From UTCFX2 sp963726375 (lineage in GTDB: Bacteria > Chloroflexota > Anaerolineae > Anaerolineales > UBA4823), in NCBI GenBank assembly GCA_963726375.1, contig CAVSCE010000007.1, positions 124,001 to 188,000 of the forward strand: DNA of 64,000 bases. The letters run 5' to 3'. The notes under the pieces were generated by a model. It had not been told where the DNA came from, ran no database searches, and worked only from the letters and a program-made list of their open reading frames with translations. Below, piece by piece: positions 47,259 to 57,199 of the stretch. Numbering within the stretch: the stretch's first letter is position 1; each line of letters opens with the position of its first letter. The position numbers and the translations under genes were made by a program.

Positions 47259-48239
47259 ATGAGCCAGACGATTCAAAAGCACTCATTAAAGTCAATCTTA
47301 TTCCTGTTTGGAATCATCGCAGGGATTTGTTTGACGGCTTGCCAGCCGTCTAGCGTGACCGAAAAACCTGTCAAACTCCGAATCGCCGTCATGCCTGTGA
47401 TCGATACGTTGCCAATGCATGTTGCTGATAAGGAAGGTTTGTATCAAAAACATGGAGTCGAAGTAGAGTTGATCCCTGTGGCCTCCGCACCGGAACGCGA
47501 CCAGCTGATGGCTGCCGGGCAAGCTGATGGAACGATGAATGAAGCGCTGACTGTTGCCTTTTTTAATAAAGAAAAGATCAGTGCCCAGGTGGTTCGTTAT
47601 GCCAGAACGGCGACAAGTGAGAATGCACTTTTCAGCATACTCGCTTCTCCGAAATCAGAGATTGAGGCTGTGGATGATTTAAAAGGGGTTCAAATTGGAA
47701 TTTCTGAGGGCACAATCATTGAGTATATAACGGACAGGTTGCTGCAAGCTGAGGATTTCAAACAGGAGGAAATCCAATATGTGGCAGTACCCAAGCTAGA
47801 CGAACGGATGAACCTGCTCCTTGGCGGTTCCCTAGAAGCAGGTGTGCTCCCGGAGCCGCTTACAACGCTTGCCAAAGCAAATGGGGCAAAACTTATCCTG
47901 GATGACTCCAGTCACCCGGAATACAGTTTCAGCACGATAACTTTCCGCAAATCGGTAATCGATAGCAATCCAGATGCAGTCCGAAGTTTCCTTGCAGCGA
48001 TTGAAGATGCAGTTGGGATGATTAATGCGAACCCTTCAAATTACGAAGACTTGATGGTTGAGCGCAAAGTGGTCCCTCCGACTTTGAAAGGAATTTTCAA
48101 GCTGCCTCCTTTTGTGACCGCCGGGGTGCCAACCGAAGCACAGTGGAATGATATGATCACCTGGGCTCTGGAGAAAGGTTTACTGGAAAACAAAGTTCCT
48201 TATGTTGATTCGGTAAATCCAGGCTTTTTACCAAAGTGA
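47259..48239 (+). CDS. NitT/TauT-type ABC transporter, substrate-binding lipoprotein
   Basis: A protein of about 326 residues starting at the ATG at 47259, which has GGAGG seven bases upstream (a longer frame from 47193 lacks one). The signal peptide ends in the lipobox LTAC. The mature part has the NMT1/SsuA pattern: VKLRIAVMPVIDTLPMHVADKEGLY, VELIPVASAPERDQLMAAGQADG, IGISEGTIIEYITDRLL, VLPEPL and FSTITFRKSVIDSNPDAVRSFL. Such proteins bind nitrate, sulfonates, taurine or thiamine precursors; the ligand cannot be told here. The ATPase and permease follow directly. Confidence 0.88.
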   Translation: MSQTIQKHSLKSILFLFGIIAGICLTACQPSSVTEKPVKLRIAVMPVIDTLPMHVADKEGLYQKHGVEVELIPVASAPERDQLMAAGQADGTMNEALTVAFFNKEKISAQVVRYARTATSENALFSILASPKSEIEAVDDLKGVQIGISEGTIIEYITDRLLQAEDFKQEEIQYVAVPKLDERMNLLLGGSLEAGVLPEPLTTLAKANGAKLILDDSSHPEYSFSTITFRKSVIDSNPDAVRSFLAAIEDAVGMINANPSNYEDLMVERKVVPPTLKGIFKLPPFVTAGVPTEAQWNDMITWALEKGLLENKVPYVDSVNPGFLPK

Positions 48240-48277
48240 CCAGCGTAAAGGCACCAATCGTGTTAACCAGGTAGAGC

Positions 48278-49042
48278 ATGATCCAGCTGGAATCTCTCAC
48301 ATATACATACCAGGATAGCCAGACAATTTTCGAAGATTTCGATCTGCAAGTGGGTCGCGGAGAATTTTTTGCTGTTTTAGGCTCTTCTGGCTGTGGAAAA
48401 ACCACGCTGCTTTACTTGCTTGCTGGTCTTCTACCTCCTGCATCTGGTCGGGTGTTGATCGATGGCCAGCAGCTCATCCGGCCGCGGCCGCATACGGGTC
48501 TTATATTACAGGATTATGGACTGCTTCCCTGGGCGACTGTCAGAGAAAATGCAGCTTTAGGCCTGCGAATCCGAACTTTCTATGGTCCAGATGGGAAACA
48601 CGCCCCGGAAGAGTTTCGACCCAATCTGGATGTCGATCCCTGGTTGGATCGACTCGGTCTGATGCCCTATAAAGACAAATATCCAGCCCAGCTCTCTGGA
48701 GGTCAGAGGCAGCGTGCCGCGATCGCCCGGACGCTTGCACTCTCGCCCGATTTGCTGCTCATGGATGAGCCGTTTTCTTCGCTCGACGCGCCAACTCGAG
48801 AAGCTTTACAGCGCCTGACTCTGGAGCTTTGGGCTGAAAAAGAACTGACGCTTATTACTGTCACGCATGCTATTGAAGAGGCAGTGGTGTTAGGGAGCAA
48901 AATTTTGCTGCTTGGAGCGCCTCCAAACCACGCTCCTGTGATTATCGATAATCCCGGAGGTGCAAACCCTAACTTTATTGATTCCCCGGATTATTTTGTA
49001 ATGGTCCGTGATTTGAGGCGCAGAATGGAAGCTCTCGAATGA
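48278..49042 (+). CDS. NitT/TauT-type ABC transporter, ATP-binding protein
   Basis: A 254-residue ATPase with Walker A GSSGCGKTT, Q-loop LQDYGLLPW, signature LSGGQRQR, Walker B LLLMDEP and switch His in THAIEEA. This is the SsuB/TauB/NrtD pattern, including GLLPWATVRENAALG. It powers the importer with the lipoprotein upstream and the permease downstream; its end overlaps the permease start (ATGA). Confidence 0.93.
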   Translation: MIQLESLTYTYQDSQTIFEDFDLQVGRGEFFAVLGSSGCGKTTLLYLLAGLLPPASGRVLIDGQQLIRPRPHTGLILQDYGLLPWATVRENAALGLRIRTFYGPDGKHAPEEFRPNLDVDPWLDRLGLMPYKDKYPAQLSGGQRQRAAIARTLALSPDLLLMDEPFSSLDAPTREALQRLTLELWAEKELTLITVTHAIEEAVVLGSKILLLGAPPNHAPVIIDNPGGANPNFIDSPDYFVMVRDLRRRMEALE

Positions 49043-49782
49043 AAAGAAAGGACTTGCTCTGGGCAATCCTTGGTTTGATCGCTGTCTGGCAGGTTTTTGC
49101 AATGCTGCTTAACCAACCGATCTTACCTACCCCTATTGAGGTTTTTGAGGCATTCTTTCGAGAGCTTGCAGCAGGAGATTTGCCTGTTCATTTTTTGGCA
49201 AGTCTGTGGCGGGTGGTTGTCAGCACAATCCTGGCAATAGCCCTGGCTGTACCTGCGGGTTTGGCCTTAGGTCAGTCTGCTGGATTGAACAAAATATTTT
49301 CTCCAGTAATTTATCTGCTCTATCCGATTCCGAAGGTCGTTTTCGTTCCGATCGTTTTGCTTTTCCTGGGAGTTGGAAATCTTGCAAAGATCGTGATCAT
49401 TTTTCTTATCCTATTTTTTCAGATTCTTGTCCTGGTGCGAGATCAGGCGGCAGGAATTCGTCCGGAGCTTGTCCAGAGCGTGCGCAGCCTTGGAGCGGGA
49501 AGGCGAGGATTGTTTCGTTTTGTGTATTTTCCCGCCTGTTTACCGGCGATCTTGACAGCGCTTCGTCAATCGGTTGGTACGGCTGTCGCGGTGCTCTATG
49601 TTGCGGAGCTTTTTGCCACACAGCGAGGTTTAGGATATTATATTTACCTCAGCGGCTCGACCTTGTTTGACTACCCTGCAATGTATGCCGGAATCCTGGC
49701 TCTGAGCATCATGGGGTTGGGCTTATATTTTGGGGTTGATTGGCTCGAGACGAAGCTCTGTCCCTGGTTGATAGCAAAGTAA
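49039..49782 (+). CDS. NitT/TauT-type ABC transporter, permease
   Basis: A 247-residue permease with about six membrane helices and the EAA loop region LVQSVRSLGAGRRGLFRFVYFPACLPAI. The sequence PTPIEVFEAFF and YPIPKVVFVPIVLLFLGVGNLAKI are typical of SsuC/TauC-type proteins. It overlaps the ATPase gene by four bases, and the three genes form one importer unit. It is convergent with menA, 56 bases apart. Confidence 0.92.
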   Translation: MKRKDLLWAILGLIAVWQVFAMLLNQPILPTPIEVFEAFFRELAAGDLPVHFLASLWRVVVSTILAIALAVPAGLALGQSAGLNKIFSPVIYLLYPIPKVVFVPIVLLFLGVGNLAKIVIIFLILFFQILVLVRDQAAGIRPELVQSVRSLGAGRRGLFRFVYFPACLPAILTALRQSVGTAVAVLYVAELFATQRGLGYYIYLSGSTLFDYPAMYAGILALSIMGLGLYFGVDWLETKLCPWLIAK

Positions 49783-49838
49783 TATTCTTCGCTTGCGGTG
49801 AGACCGGGTTTCTAATGAACGCTAAGGTTCTCGGGTCA

Positions 49839-50764
49839 TCACAAGGCGGCGATCACAAGTCCGGACGAAAACAACAAGCTGTACAACAGAGTCAGCCGTC
49901 CAGCCGCAGCCAGCGCCAGGTTCAACGGTCGACCTTCGGTTACCCAAACGGTGCGATTAAGTTGAAAGGCCAGAGGGATTGAAAGCCAGGTAAGAAGCAC
50001 CCAGGCAGGACCTGCGCCGCTCAGCGCAAGAACAGGCGGAACCAGATATGCGGCTGTAAGGCACAGGCTGAATTCGCGGCGGGTGCCGCGCTCTCCCAGC
50101 CGGACTGCCAGGGTTTTTTTTCCAACGAAAGTGTCATTTTTAATGTCCCGAAGGTTATTTACCACCAGGATTCCAGTGATCAGAAATCCCATCGGAAGCG
50201 AAGCCCACAAGGCTATCGGATCGATCCCATTGGCCTGTACAAAATATGTGCCGCATACAGCAATGGGTCCAAAAAAAAGAAAACCATCAGATCACCCAGG
50301 CCGAAATATCCATAAGGGAAAGGACCTCCTGTGTAGGCGATTGCGGCAGCGATGCAAGCCAATCCGATCAAAATGACCAGCCAGCCGGCAGATAAGAATA
50401 AATATGCGCCTAAAATTCCGGCAAGCGAGAAAGCAGCCCACATCCCGAAGATGACCTGTCGAGGTCGAAGCAACCCCGATTGAGTTACCCTCATCGGTCC
50501 GAGGCGAGCATGCGTGTCTGCGCCTCGATAATAATCAAATACATCGTTGGCAAGGTTTGCGCCAATCTGGAGCAGAAGCGCTCCAAGCAGGCAGGCGAGA
50601 GCTGGACCCTGTTGGAATTTTCCCATCCAAAAAGCTGCTGCAGAGCCGACAATTGCAGTTGCAGCAGCCGCAGGCAGCGTCTTTGGACGGATAGCCAGCA
50701 GCCAGATTTGAAAGCTGTTGAGACTGGATGTAGGTGGATCTTTAGGCCTGGAGAATTCTGACAT
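49839..50764 (-). CDS. menA: 1,4-dihydroxy-2-naphthoate polyprenyltransferase (one frameshift)
   Basis: UbiA-family enzyme that attaches the isoprenoid tail to dihydroxynaphthoate in menaquinone synthesis. About 308 residues. LAIRPKTLPAAAATAIVGSAAAF begins the first helix; the prenyl-diphosphate motif is GANLANDVFDYYRGADTHARLGP, and the second acidic motif is NNLRDIKNDTFVGKKTLAVRLG. The frame changes at a run of eight A (50271-50278); the bridge reads FGPIAVCGTYFVQANG. A start at 50764 (MSEFSRPKD) is preferred over 50812. It implies a menaquinone-based respiratory chain. Confidence 0.9.
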
Positions 50765-50819
50765 AAGGATTTGAAGTACTCTTAAACAAGCGCTCGCCGG
50801 ATGATAACACATTAATAAA

Positions 50820-52100
50820 TCATTCGACCAGGACTTTGGGTTGGGGGGTTTTCAAATTCGTATTGTAGTTGCGAAGCAGGAAATTCATGGCAGGTCCGGC
50901 CATTAATGAGGTGGTCAATGCCATCACAACAATAGCCACAAATATCCGTTCGTCAATCAGGTTGTTGGTCAACCCCACCCCAGCCAAAATGATTCCAGTC
51001 GCACCGCGCGCGTTGAGACCAAAGCCAATCGCGAGCGACTCCCGGTTAATGGGCATACCTGCCAATCGCGCCCCAATCAGCACAGAGCCGATCTTGGCGA
51101 TACAGGCAGCAACCAGGATCATAACGACGAGTGTTCCGTCGAAATTTGTGAGGAAATCCGTCATCATCCCCATTGAAACAAAATAAATCGGAGCAAAGAA
51201 ACTGAGCACGAAATAACCAATCACATCGTGAGCTTCATTCTTTTCTTCACTATTTCCTCCTAATGCGGCTCCGACCAGGAACGCGCCCAGAAAAGCATGG
51301 ATCCCAAGGCCTTCAGATATGCTCCCTGCGATCAGAATGAGCAGGGATGTTAGTGCGATAAATCCGCTTGGCCAGCTGACATGCTTACGCGCCCATTGCA
51401 GCGCTGGCGGACCTAATTTACGTCCGATCACTAAAATGCCAACGAAGAATATTCCAACAAACGCAACAGTAAGCGGCAAGGATTTTACGGAAGCTGTTCC
51501 AGAAGGTGAGATCTCATTCAATATGATCGCGAACAAGGTCCAGTTGACCAGGTCGTCAAAGACAGTGGCGGTCATGATGACTGAGCCAATTTCGCCTTTA
51601 AGCAAACCGAGGTCCATCAAGATGCGGGCGATGACAGGATTAGCGGAATTGGCAAGATTTATCCCAACAAATAATGCAAATGAGAAGAAATGCGTCTGGA
51701 CAGTGGGACCCCAGAATGAGCGAGGCGCCAGATATACCAATCCTACTCCAACTCCGATTGGCAGAAGCGTTCCAACCAAACCAATCAAAGCCGCCTTTTT
51801 TCCGATACGCGGCAGATCGGTTAGATTGACCTCTAAGCCAGCAACGAAGAGGAAGAAAAGCATGCCCAACTTGATTAATGCTTCACGGACAACATTGACC
51901 CCGGGGGAGCTGTAAAACAACCAGGATGAAAGATCTGGGAACAACAGGCCAAAGATGGTTGGACCCAGGATGATCCCGCCGATTATTTCACCCAAAACTG
52001 CCGGCTGACGAATTTTGCGCATTAAGGTGCCGCAGAATAGTGCAAAACCCAGCATCAGGGCGAACTGCAATCCAAGCTTAATAAAATCCTGAGAGCTCAT
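50820..52100 (-). CDS. CPA2-family cation:proton antiporter
   Basis: A 426-residue membrane protein with about 12-13 helices. RQPAVLGEIIGGIILGPT opens the fold, and the transport-site acidic pair Asp182-Asp183 lies in TATVFDDLVNWTLFAI. GINLANSANPVIARIL and GLNARGATGIILAGVGL belong to the helix-crossing core. The two adjacent Asp residues suggest an electrogenic Na+/H+ antiporter (NapA-like) rather than a KefB-type K+ exchanger, and there is no C-terminal TrkA-N domain. It lies 55 bases upstream of menA on the same strand. Confidence 0.9.
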   Translation of the reverse strand: MSSQDFIKLGLQFALMLGFALFCGTLMRKIRQPAVLGEIIGGIILGPTIFGLLFPDLSSWLFYSSPGVNVVREALIKLGMLFFLFVAGLEVNLTDLPRIGKKAALIGLVGTLLPIGVGVGLVYLAPRSFWGPTVQTHFFSFALFVGINLANSANPVIARILMDLGLLKGEIGSVIMTATVFDDLVNWTLFAIILNEISPSGTASVKSLPLTVAFVGIFFVGILVIGRKLGPPALQWARKHVSWPSGFIALTSLLILIAGSISEGLGIHAFLGAFLVGAALGGNSEEKNEAHDVIGYFVLSFFAPIYFVSMGMMTDFLTNFDGTLVVMILVAACIAKIGSVLIGARLAGMPINRESLAIGFGLNARGATGIILAGVGLTNNLIDERIFVAIVVMALTTSLMAGPAMNFLLRNYNTNLKTPQPKVLVE

Positions 52101-52332
52101 TATTATTAGATATATAGGGTATACTTAGTCTCTTATAACAACCTGGATTATATCACCGCCATGATGCTTTAATCATTGCTTCATTTCCAGAAGGGTAGTT
52201 TTCCCAAAAGCCCGCTTATAATAAGAATGAAACCCCATGGAATAACCCTGGGTAAATCGATTGATAAATAAAGTTGGGATTGACTGGTTGGATTAAGTAG
52301 ATGTCCAATCCAGAATATTTAGGAGTCATTGA

Positions 52333-53524
52333 ATGAAACGAACCTTATTGGTTTTAAGCATCCTGGGATTGCTTTTTGGATTTGGTGTAGAAACGCGATC
52401 TGTTACAGCTGCTCATGAAGTGCAACAACTAAATTCCACAGCGGGAAAGTACTCCGCTGTGTTTGCCAGGGATTTATATGTATGATCCTGGTAACTGTCT
52501 ACCGGTTGGGCCATCCGGTTACCGGACGGAAATGGCAGAAAAAGGGATCACATTCCCATTGCCTCCCTTGGCATATACACCAATCGATCAGGGGCTTGGG
52601 CAAGTGGACGTACTGTACGGCGAAGTGACCAATATGCCGGCGCCAGTTTTTAGCTCGATGCAGGATGCAGTTTCTGGGAATAAAAAATCTGCTTCTCAGC
52701 GGCTGATGGGCGAATTTGTATACGTCTCATATACGAATGAGCAGCAGATTGAGGGAAAAAAACTCTATGAGATCCAACCGGGCGCTTTCTTGACCGGAAA
52801 CTATATCTCGAGATTGGGAGTCATGCCCCCGGGACGTGGAGCAACATTTGCCAGCACGCCGACCAGTGCATTTGGGTGGGTGTTGACTTATTTTTCACAG
52901 ACACCACAGATCGATGTGAGAGTCGCCCCTAATGGTGATGCGACAGGCAGGCTGCTGAATTTATATGAAATCGTGCCGGTATTTGGTGAGGAAAAAGTCG
53001 CTGAAGATCTTTGGTACATGATCGGCCCAGACGAATGGGTACCTGCCAAATATATCGCCAGAGTGGTGCCCAATAATACGCAACCGGATGGCATTCCGGG
53101 AAACCGCTGGATCGAAGTAAACCTGTTTGACCAGACCTTAGCAGTCTATGATCAAGGTCAGCTGATTTTCGCGACGATCATTGCTTCTGGAGCCGATCCT
53201 TTTTGGACCCGACCAGGCGTCTTCCAGATCTATGAAAAACACGAGTCCGCTCCAATGACAGGGTCTTTTGAAGCCGATCGATCGGATGCCTACTACCTTG
53301 AGGATGTGCCCTTCACGATGTATTTTGATGGCGCACGCGCCCTGCATGGGGCTTACTGGCGTGCAAAAATGGGATACCCACAATCTCATGGATGTGTGAA
53401 TTTGGCTGTTGCCGATGCCCACTGGATTTTTGACTGGGCGCAGAACGGCGATTATGTATATGTCTGGGATCCATCTGGAGAGACTCCCACCGATCCGGAA
53501 TTGTACAAAGCAGGTGGGTATTGA
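52333..53524 (+). CDS. L,D-transpeptidase (YkuD) with SH3-like region (one frameshift)
   Basis: About 396 residues. The signal peptide is supplied by an ATG at 52333 (MKRTLLVLSILGLLFGFG), and the frame changes near 52455 to PGIYMYDPGNCLPVG. After about 220 residues with SH3-like beta segments (RVAPNGDATGRLLNLYEIVPV) comes the YkuD domain: RWIEVNLFDQTLAVYDQGQ, RALHGAYWRAKMGYPQ and the catalytic SHGCVNL. Such enzymes cross-link peptidoglycan or attach proteins to it outside the membrane. This implies that the organism has a wall of some kind, which many Chloroflexota do. Its stop overlaps the S41 protease start. Confidence 0.88.
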
Positions 53525-54951
53525 GATTGGGACAGCGATTTCGCGCCCGTTTGCTTTGGATCGTCCTCGGGGCTTTTCTGACGCTTGCCTGCTTTGCGGG
53601 TGGGCTTTTTTCCAGACCAGATCCGACGGCTGCGCCGTTAATGGCAGCAACGCTCCCTCAAATCAAGCTCAGCACGCAGACTTTGAATGCACCAAGAATC
53701 CTGGCGAGTCCATCCCCAGATCCGTTTACCGCAACGGCATCACCAACCGCACTTTCCACCGCGACTCCGATCTTTGTATTCACGCCAACCGTTTTACGGC
53801 CATTTCCATCCACGCGCCAGGTCGAGATTTTTGAAGAAGTCTGGGGTGCAGTCAACGAAAACTACCTTTATCCGGATTTCAACGGATTGAACTGGGGTGA
53901 AGTCCGCCAGGATATGCTCCAAAAAATCAGTGCCGGGTTGAGCGAAGGCGAATTCTACGACGCCCTTGCAGAGATGATCTTCTCCCTGGGAGATATGCAT
54001 TCGACTTATTTCAACCCGGATATGGCACGCCAGCTGGATGAGGAATATGCTGGGAATGCCCAATATGTCGGAATAGGGGTGATACATACACCGGTGCCTG
54101 AGCGAAAACTGCTTTCAATAGTATATGTATATCCGAACAGCCCGGCGGCAGAGGCGGGTTTGCAGTCGCATGACAATATCCTGGCTGTAGATGGGCAACC
54201 AGTTTTTGACGAAGAAGGCAATCGGTTAAACCTTCTTCTTGGAGAAGAAGGCACGACAGTCATGGTCACTGTACAAACGCCTGGACAACCGCCCCGTGAT
54301 GTTAGCATCACCAGGCAAGCGGTGGTGACTGAGACCCCGATCCCAAGCCATGTGCGGACAACCCCGGGTGGAAAGCGGATAGGCTACTTGATGATACCGA
54401 CTTTCCTTGAGGAGCAGATTGACGAACGTGTTAGCCAGGCGCTTCAAGATCTTTCTTCGTCTGGGCCATTGGATGGGCTGATCATAGATAATCGAAATAA
54501 TGGGGGAGGTACGATCGATGTTATGTTAAATACCCTGGCTCATTTTACTTCCGGACCAGTGGGTTTGTTTGAAGAACGGGAAGTGGAGGAAACCATTGAA
54601 GTAAATGGAGTAAATATCGCCGGGTCCCAGCAGCTCCCGCTTGTCGTCTTGGTGGGTAAAGGTTCTGCCAGTTTCGGTGAGATTTTCTCTGGAATCCTCA
54701 GGGATTTGGGCAGGGCAAAAATCATCGGAGAGCAAACCAAAGGAAATGTTGAAATGCTCCGTATTTTCGATTTTTCAGACCAGTCGCGCGCCTGGATAGC
54801 CACTGCAACATTTCGACCGCTGAAAAATCCAGACCAGAATTGGGAAAAAACCGGGATCATTCCAGACATCAGTGTTTTAAGTGACTGGGATCTTGTAACT
54901 GACGAAACTGACCCAGTGATCAATGAAGCGTTGAAAATATTTGACCAGTGA
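53521..54951 (+). CDS. S41 family C-terminal processing peptidase
   Basis: A 476-residue exported protease of the CtpA/tail-specific group. A signal anchor (about residues 11-30) is followed by a Thr/Pro-rich linker, a helical region (FEEVWGAVNENYLYPDF), a PDZ domain at about 180-265 (YVYPNSPAAEAGLQSHDNILAVDG) and the S41 core. The catalytic serine is in GKGSASFGE (about Ser384) and the lysine in GEQTKGN (Lys407). The start is TTG at 53521, overlapping the stop of the transpeptidase gene by four bases, which points to coupled expression of two cell-envelope enzymes. Confidence 0.9.
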   Translation: MRLGQRFRARLLWIVLGAFLTLACFAGGLFSRPDPTAAPLMAATLPQIKLSTQTLNAPRILASPSPDPFTATASPTALSTATPIFVFTPTVLRPFPSTRQVEIFEEVWGAVNENYLYPDFNGLNWGEVRQDMLQKISAGLSEGEFYDALAEMIFSLGDMHSTYFNPDMARQLDEEYAGNAQYVGIGVIHTPVPERKLLSIVYVYPNSPAAEAGLQSHDNILAVDGQPVFDEEGNRLNLLLGEEGTTVMVTVQTPGQPPRDVSITRQAVVTETPIPSHVRTTPGGKRIGYLMIPTFLEEQIDERVSQALQDLSSSGPLDGLIIDNRNNGGGTIDVMLNTLAHFTSGPVGLFEEREVEETIEVNGVNIAGSQQLPLVVLVGKGSASFGEIFSGILRDLGRAKIIGEQTKGNVEMLRIFDFSDQSRAWIATATFRPLKNPDQNWEKTGIIPDISVLSDWDLVTDETDPVINEALKIFDQ

Positions 54952-55016
54952 GAATGATGATGAGGGTGAAGCGCCAGAACTTCCCCTGATCAGTTTATGG
55001 TAAACTGAGGGAAGCG

Positions 55017-57041
55017 ATGCTCACATGGCCTGAGAAGATCCTGTTTGTGCTGGCGGTGTTGGCGGTTCTCTTCATATCCTTCCGCTTGAGCCGGCGCATC
55101 AGTTCTATCATTTCCCGAGGACACGGAAAGCCGAGCTTCGACCTGACCCGCAGGCGGTTGGTTTCGGCTGCGGTCAAAGTGGCGCTGCTACAGCCGACAT
55201 TCAAGATCCGTTTTGCGACCAGCCTGTTCCATGCCTTAATTGTTTGGGGATTCCTGTTTTTTTTGACCGTCAATTTGGGAGATTTACTGCAGGGGTTTAT
55301 CTCCGGATTCCATTTCATGGGGCAGGGAGTTGCTGGTGGCATTTATCGCCTGCTGGCTGATCTCTCGAGCGTAGGTGTTCTGGTGGGGATGGTCGCCCTA
55401 TTAATTCGGCGTTTTGTGATTAGATCAAAATCGCTGACGACCAGGGATGATATCCTCCTACACCCAAAAGCCAGAAGCGGCATCCGCCGAGACTCCTTGA
55501 TCGTTGGAGGGTTTGTAATTCTTCATGTAGGTTCGCGATTTTTGGGAGAGACTTTCAAGATCGCGGCAGGGGGTTCAGATCGATGGCAGCCGTTTGCCAC
55601 AATTGTCTCTGGAATATGGACGAACCTGAGTGCGAATGCGCTGAACCGGGCTGAACACATCACATTCTGGCTTGCGCTCGGAACTATTTTGCTTTTCATC
55701 CCCTATTTTTATTACTCGAAACATATTCACCTCTTCTTCGGACCGCTGAACCATATCCTTAAGCCTGAGCGCCATTCAATCGGTGAGTTGAGCCGGTTAG
55801 ATTTTGATGATGAGACGGTTGAAACGTTCGGCGCAAGTCATCTCGAAGACCTGAGTTGGGAACAACTGATGGACGCTTATGCATGCATCATGTGCTACCG
55901 CTGCCAGCAGGTCTGTCCGGCGTACAATACTGGTAAGGTTCTGTCTCCAGCAGCGCTGGAAATTAATAAACGCTATTTCCTCAATGATGAAGGCAAGTCG
56001 ATCGCTGGTGGTGCGCAGAGTTCTCAACCATTGATTGAATTCGCAATCTCCGAGCAGGCAATTTGGTCCTGTACAGCCTGTGGGGCCTGCATCGATATCT
56101 GCCCGGTCAACAACTCGCCGATGCACGATATCCTGGATATTCGCCGCGCCCTGGTATTGATGGAGAACAGCTTCCCGGATCAGCTCCAGACTGCATTTAA
56201 AGGGATGGAACGCAACGCTAATCCATGGAATGTTCCTCAAATTGATCGGATGAAGTGGGCAGAAGGATTGAATGTCCCGACGATTGAGCAGCAGCCCGCA
56301 CCGGAGATTCTATGGTGGGTTGGCTGCGCGCCGGCGACCGATGAACGCGCCAGGAAGACAGCCAGAGCGTTTGCAGCCATATTGAATGAAGCAGGGACCG
56401 ATTTTGCTGTCTTAGGTCGAAAAGAAGCCTGCACGGGTGATGCTGCCCGAAGGGCAGGAAACGAATTCTTGTTTAATGAACTGGCAACCAGGAATGTCGA
56501 AACCCTAAATAAAATTGCGCCTCATCGCATCGTGACAACCTGCCCTCATTGTCTCCACACCCTGAAAAACGAATACCCGGCATTTGGGGGGAACTACTCT
56601 GTGATCCATCACACCCAATTTATTAATGAGCTGGTTGCTGCCGGTAAGCTCAAGTTGAATACAGACGCGCTTATTTCTGCTTCTTTCCATGATCCATGCT
56701 ATTTGGGACGCCACAACCAGATCACCGATGCTCCTCGCCAGGTGTTAGCAAGCGCGGGAGTTAAGATTGTGGAAATGGAGCGTCATGGATCGATGTCTTT
56801 CTGCTGCGGGGCAGGTGGGGCGCAGATGTGGAAGGAAGAGGAACATGGGCAGGAGCGGATCAATGCAAACCGGTTCCGGGAAGTCCAGAAAACTGGGGTT
56901 TCCACCCTGGCTGTCGGATGCCCATTCTGCCTGGCTATGTTAAGCGATGCAGGGACAGATGCTAACAGCGAGATTCGGATTAAAGATATCGCTGAAATCG
57001 TTGCTGAGGTATTGGTAAAAAAGACGTCTCTGGTTGCATGA
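55017..57041 (+). CDS. Membrane-bound HdrD-like iron-sulfur protein
   Basis: A 674-residue protein combining an N-terminal membrane domain of about six helices (nitrate-reductase gamma/HdrE-like, with His residues such as FHALIVWGF that may bind heme) with a cytoplasmic Fe-S part. Two 4Fe-4S clusters are bound by Cys290-293-296-300 (CIMCYRCQQVC) and Cys352-355-358-362 (CTACGACIDIC). Two CCG domains follow, with VTTCPHCLHTL and DPCYLGRHN plus SFCCGAGG. Such fusions pass electrons between the quinone pool and cytoplasmic thiol/disulfide, lactate or acyl-CoA donors; the partner is not in the window. The gene appears to be monocistronic. Confidence 0.9.
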   Translation: MLTWPEKILFVLAVLAVLFISFRLSRRISSIISRGHGKPSFDLTRRRLVSAAVKVALLQPTFKIRFATSLFHALIVWGFLFFLTVNLGDLLQGFISGFHFMGQGVAGGIYRLLADLSSVGVLVGMVALLIRRFVIRSKSLTTRDDILLHPKARSGIRRDSLIVGGFVILHVGSRFLGETFKIAAGGSDRWQPFATIVSGIWTNLSANALNRAEHITFWLALGTILLFIPYFYYSKHIHLFFGPLNHILKPERHSIGELSRLDFDDETVETFGASHLEDLSWEQLMDAYACIMCYRCQQVCPAYNTGKVLSPAALEINKRYFLNDEGKSIAGGAQSSQPLIEFAISEQAIWSCTACGACIDICPVNNSPMHDILDIRRALVLMENSFPDQLQTAFKGMERNANPWNVPQIDRMKWAEGLNVPTIEQQPAPEILWWVGCAPATDERARKTARAFAAILNEAGTDFAVLGRKEACTGDAARRAGNEFLFNELATRNVETLNKIAPHRIVTTCPHCLHTLKNEYPAFGGNYSVIHHTQFINELVAAGKLKLNTDALISASFHDPCYLGRHNQITDAPRQVLASAGVKIVEMERHGSMSFCCGAGGAQMWKEEEHGQERINANRFREVQKTGVSTLAVGCPFCLAMLSDAGTDANSEIRIKDIAEIVAEVLVKKTSLVA

Positions 57042-57084
57042 AAACAAATAACAATTTATCCATGATTTGGGCTTTCAGGGGGGT

Positions 57085-57113
57085 TTGACAGCCTAACCTT
57101 CTACAACTACAAT
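57085..57113 (+). promoter_or_regulatory. Sigma70-type promoter of the FHA-ABC operon
   Basis: TTGACA at 57085-57090 and TACAAT at 57108-57113 are separated by 17 bases. Transcription should start near 57120, giving a leader of about 80 bases before the TTG start at 57200. Confidence 0.65.
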
Positions 57114-57199
57114 AGCATGGGTTTCTGACCGTTTTTCAACTCAACAAGTTTATATTTTCCTTATGAAGGCATCAAGAAGTTCTTTGGATGGAGTAAATA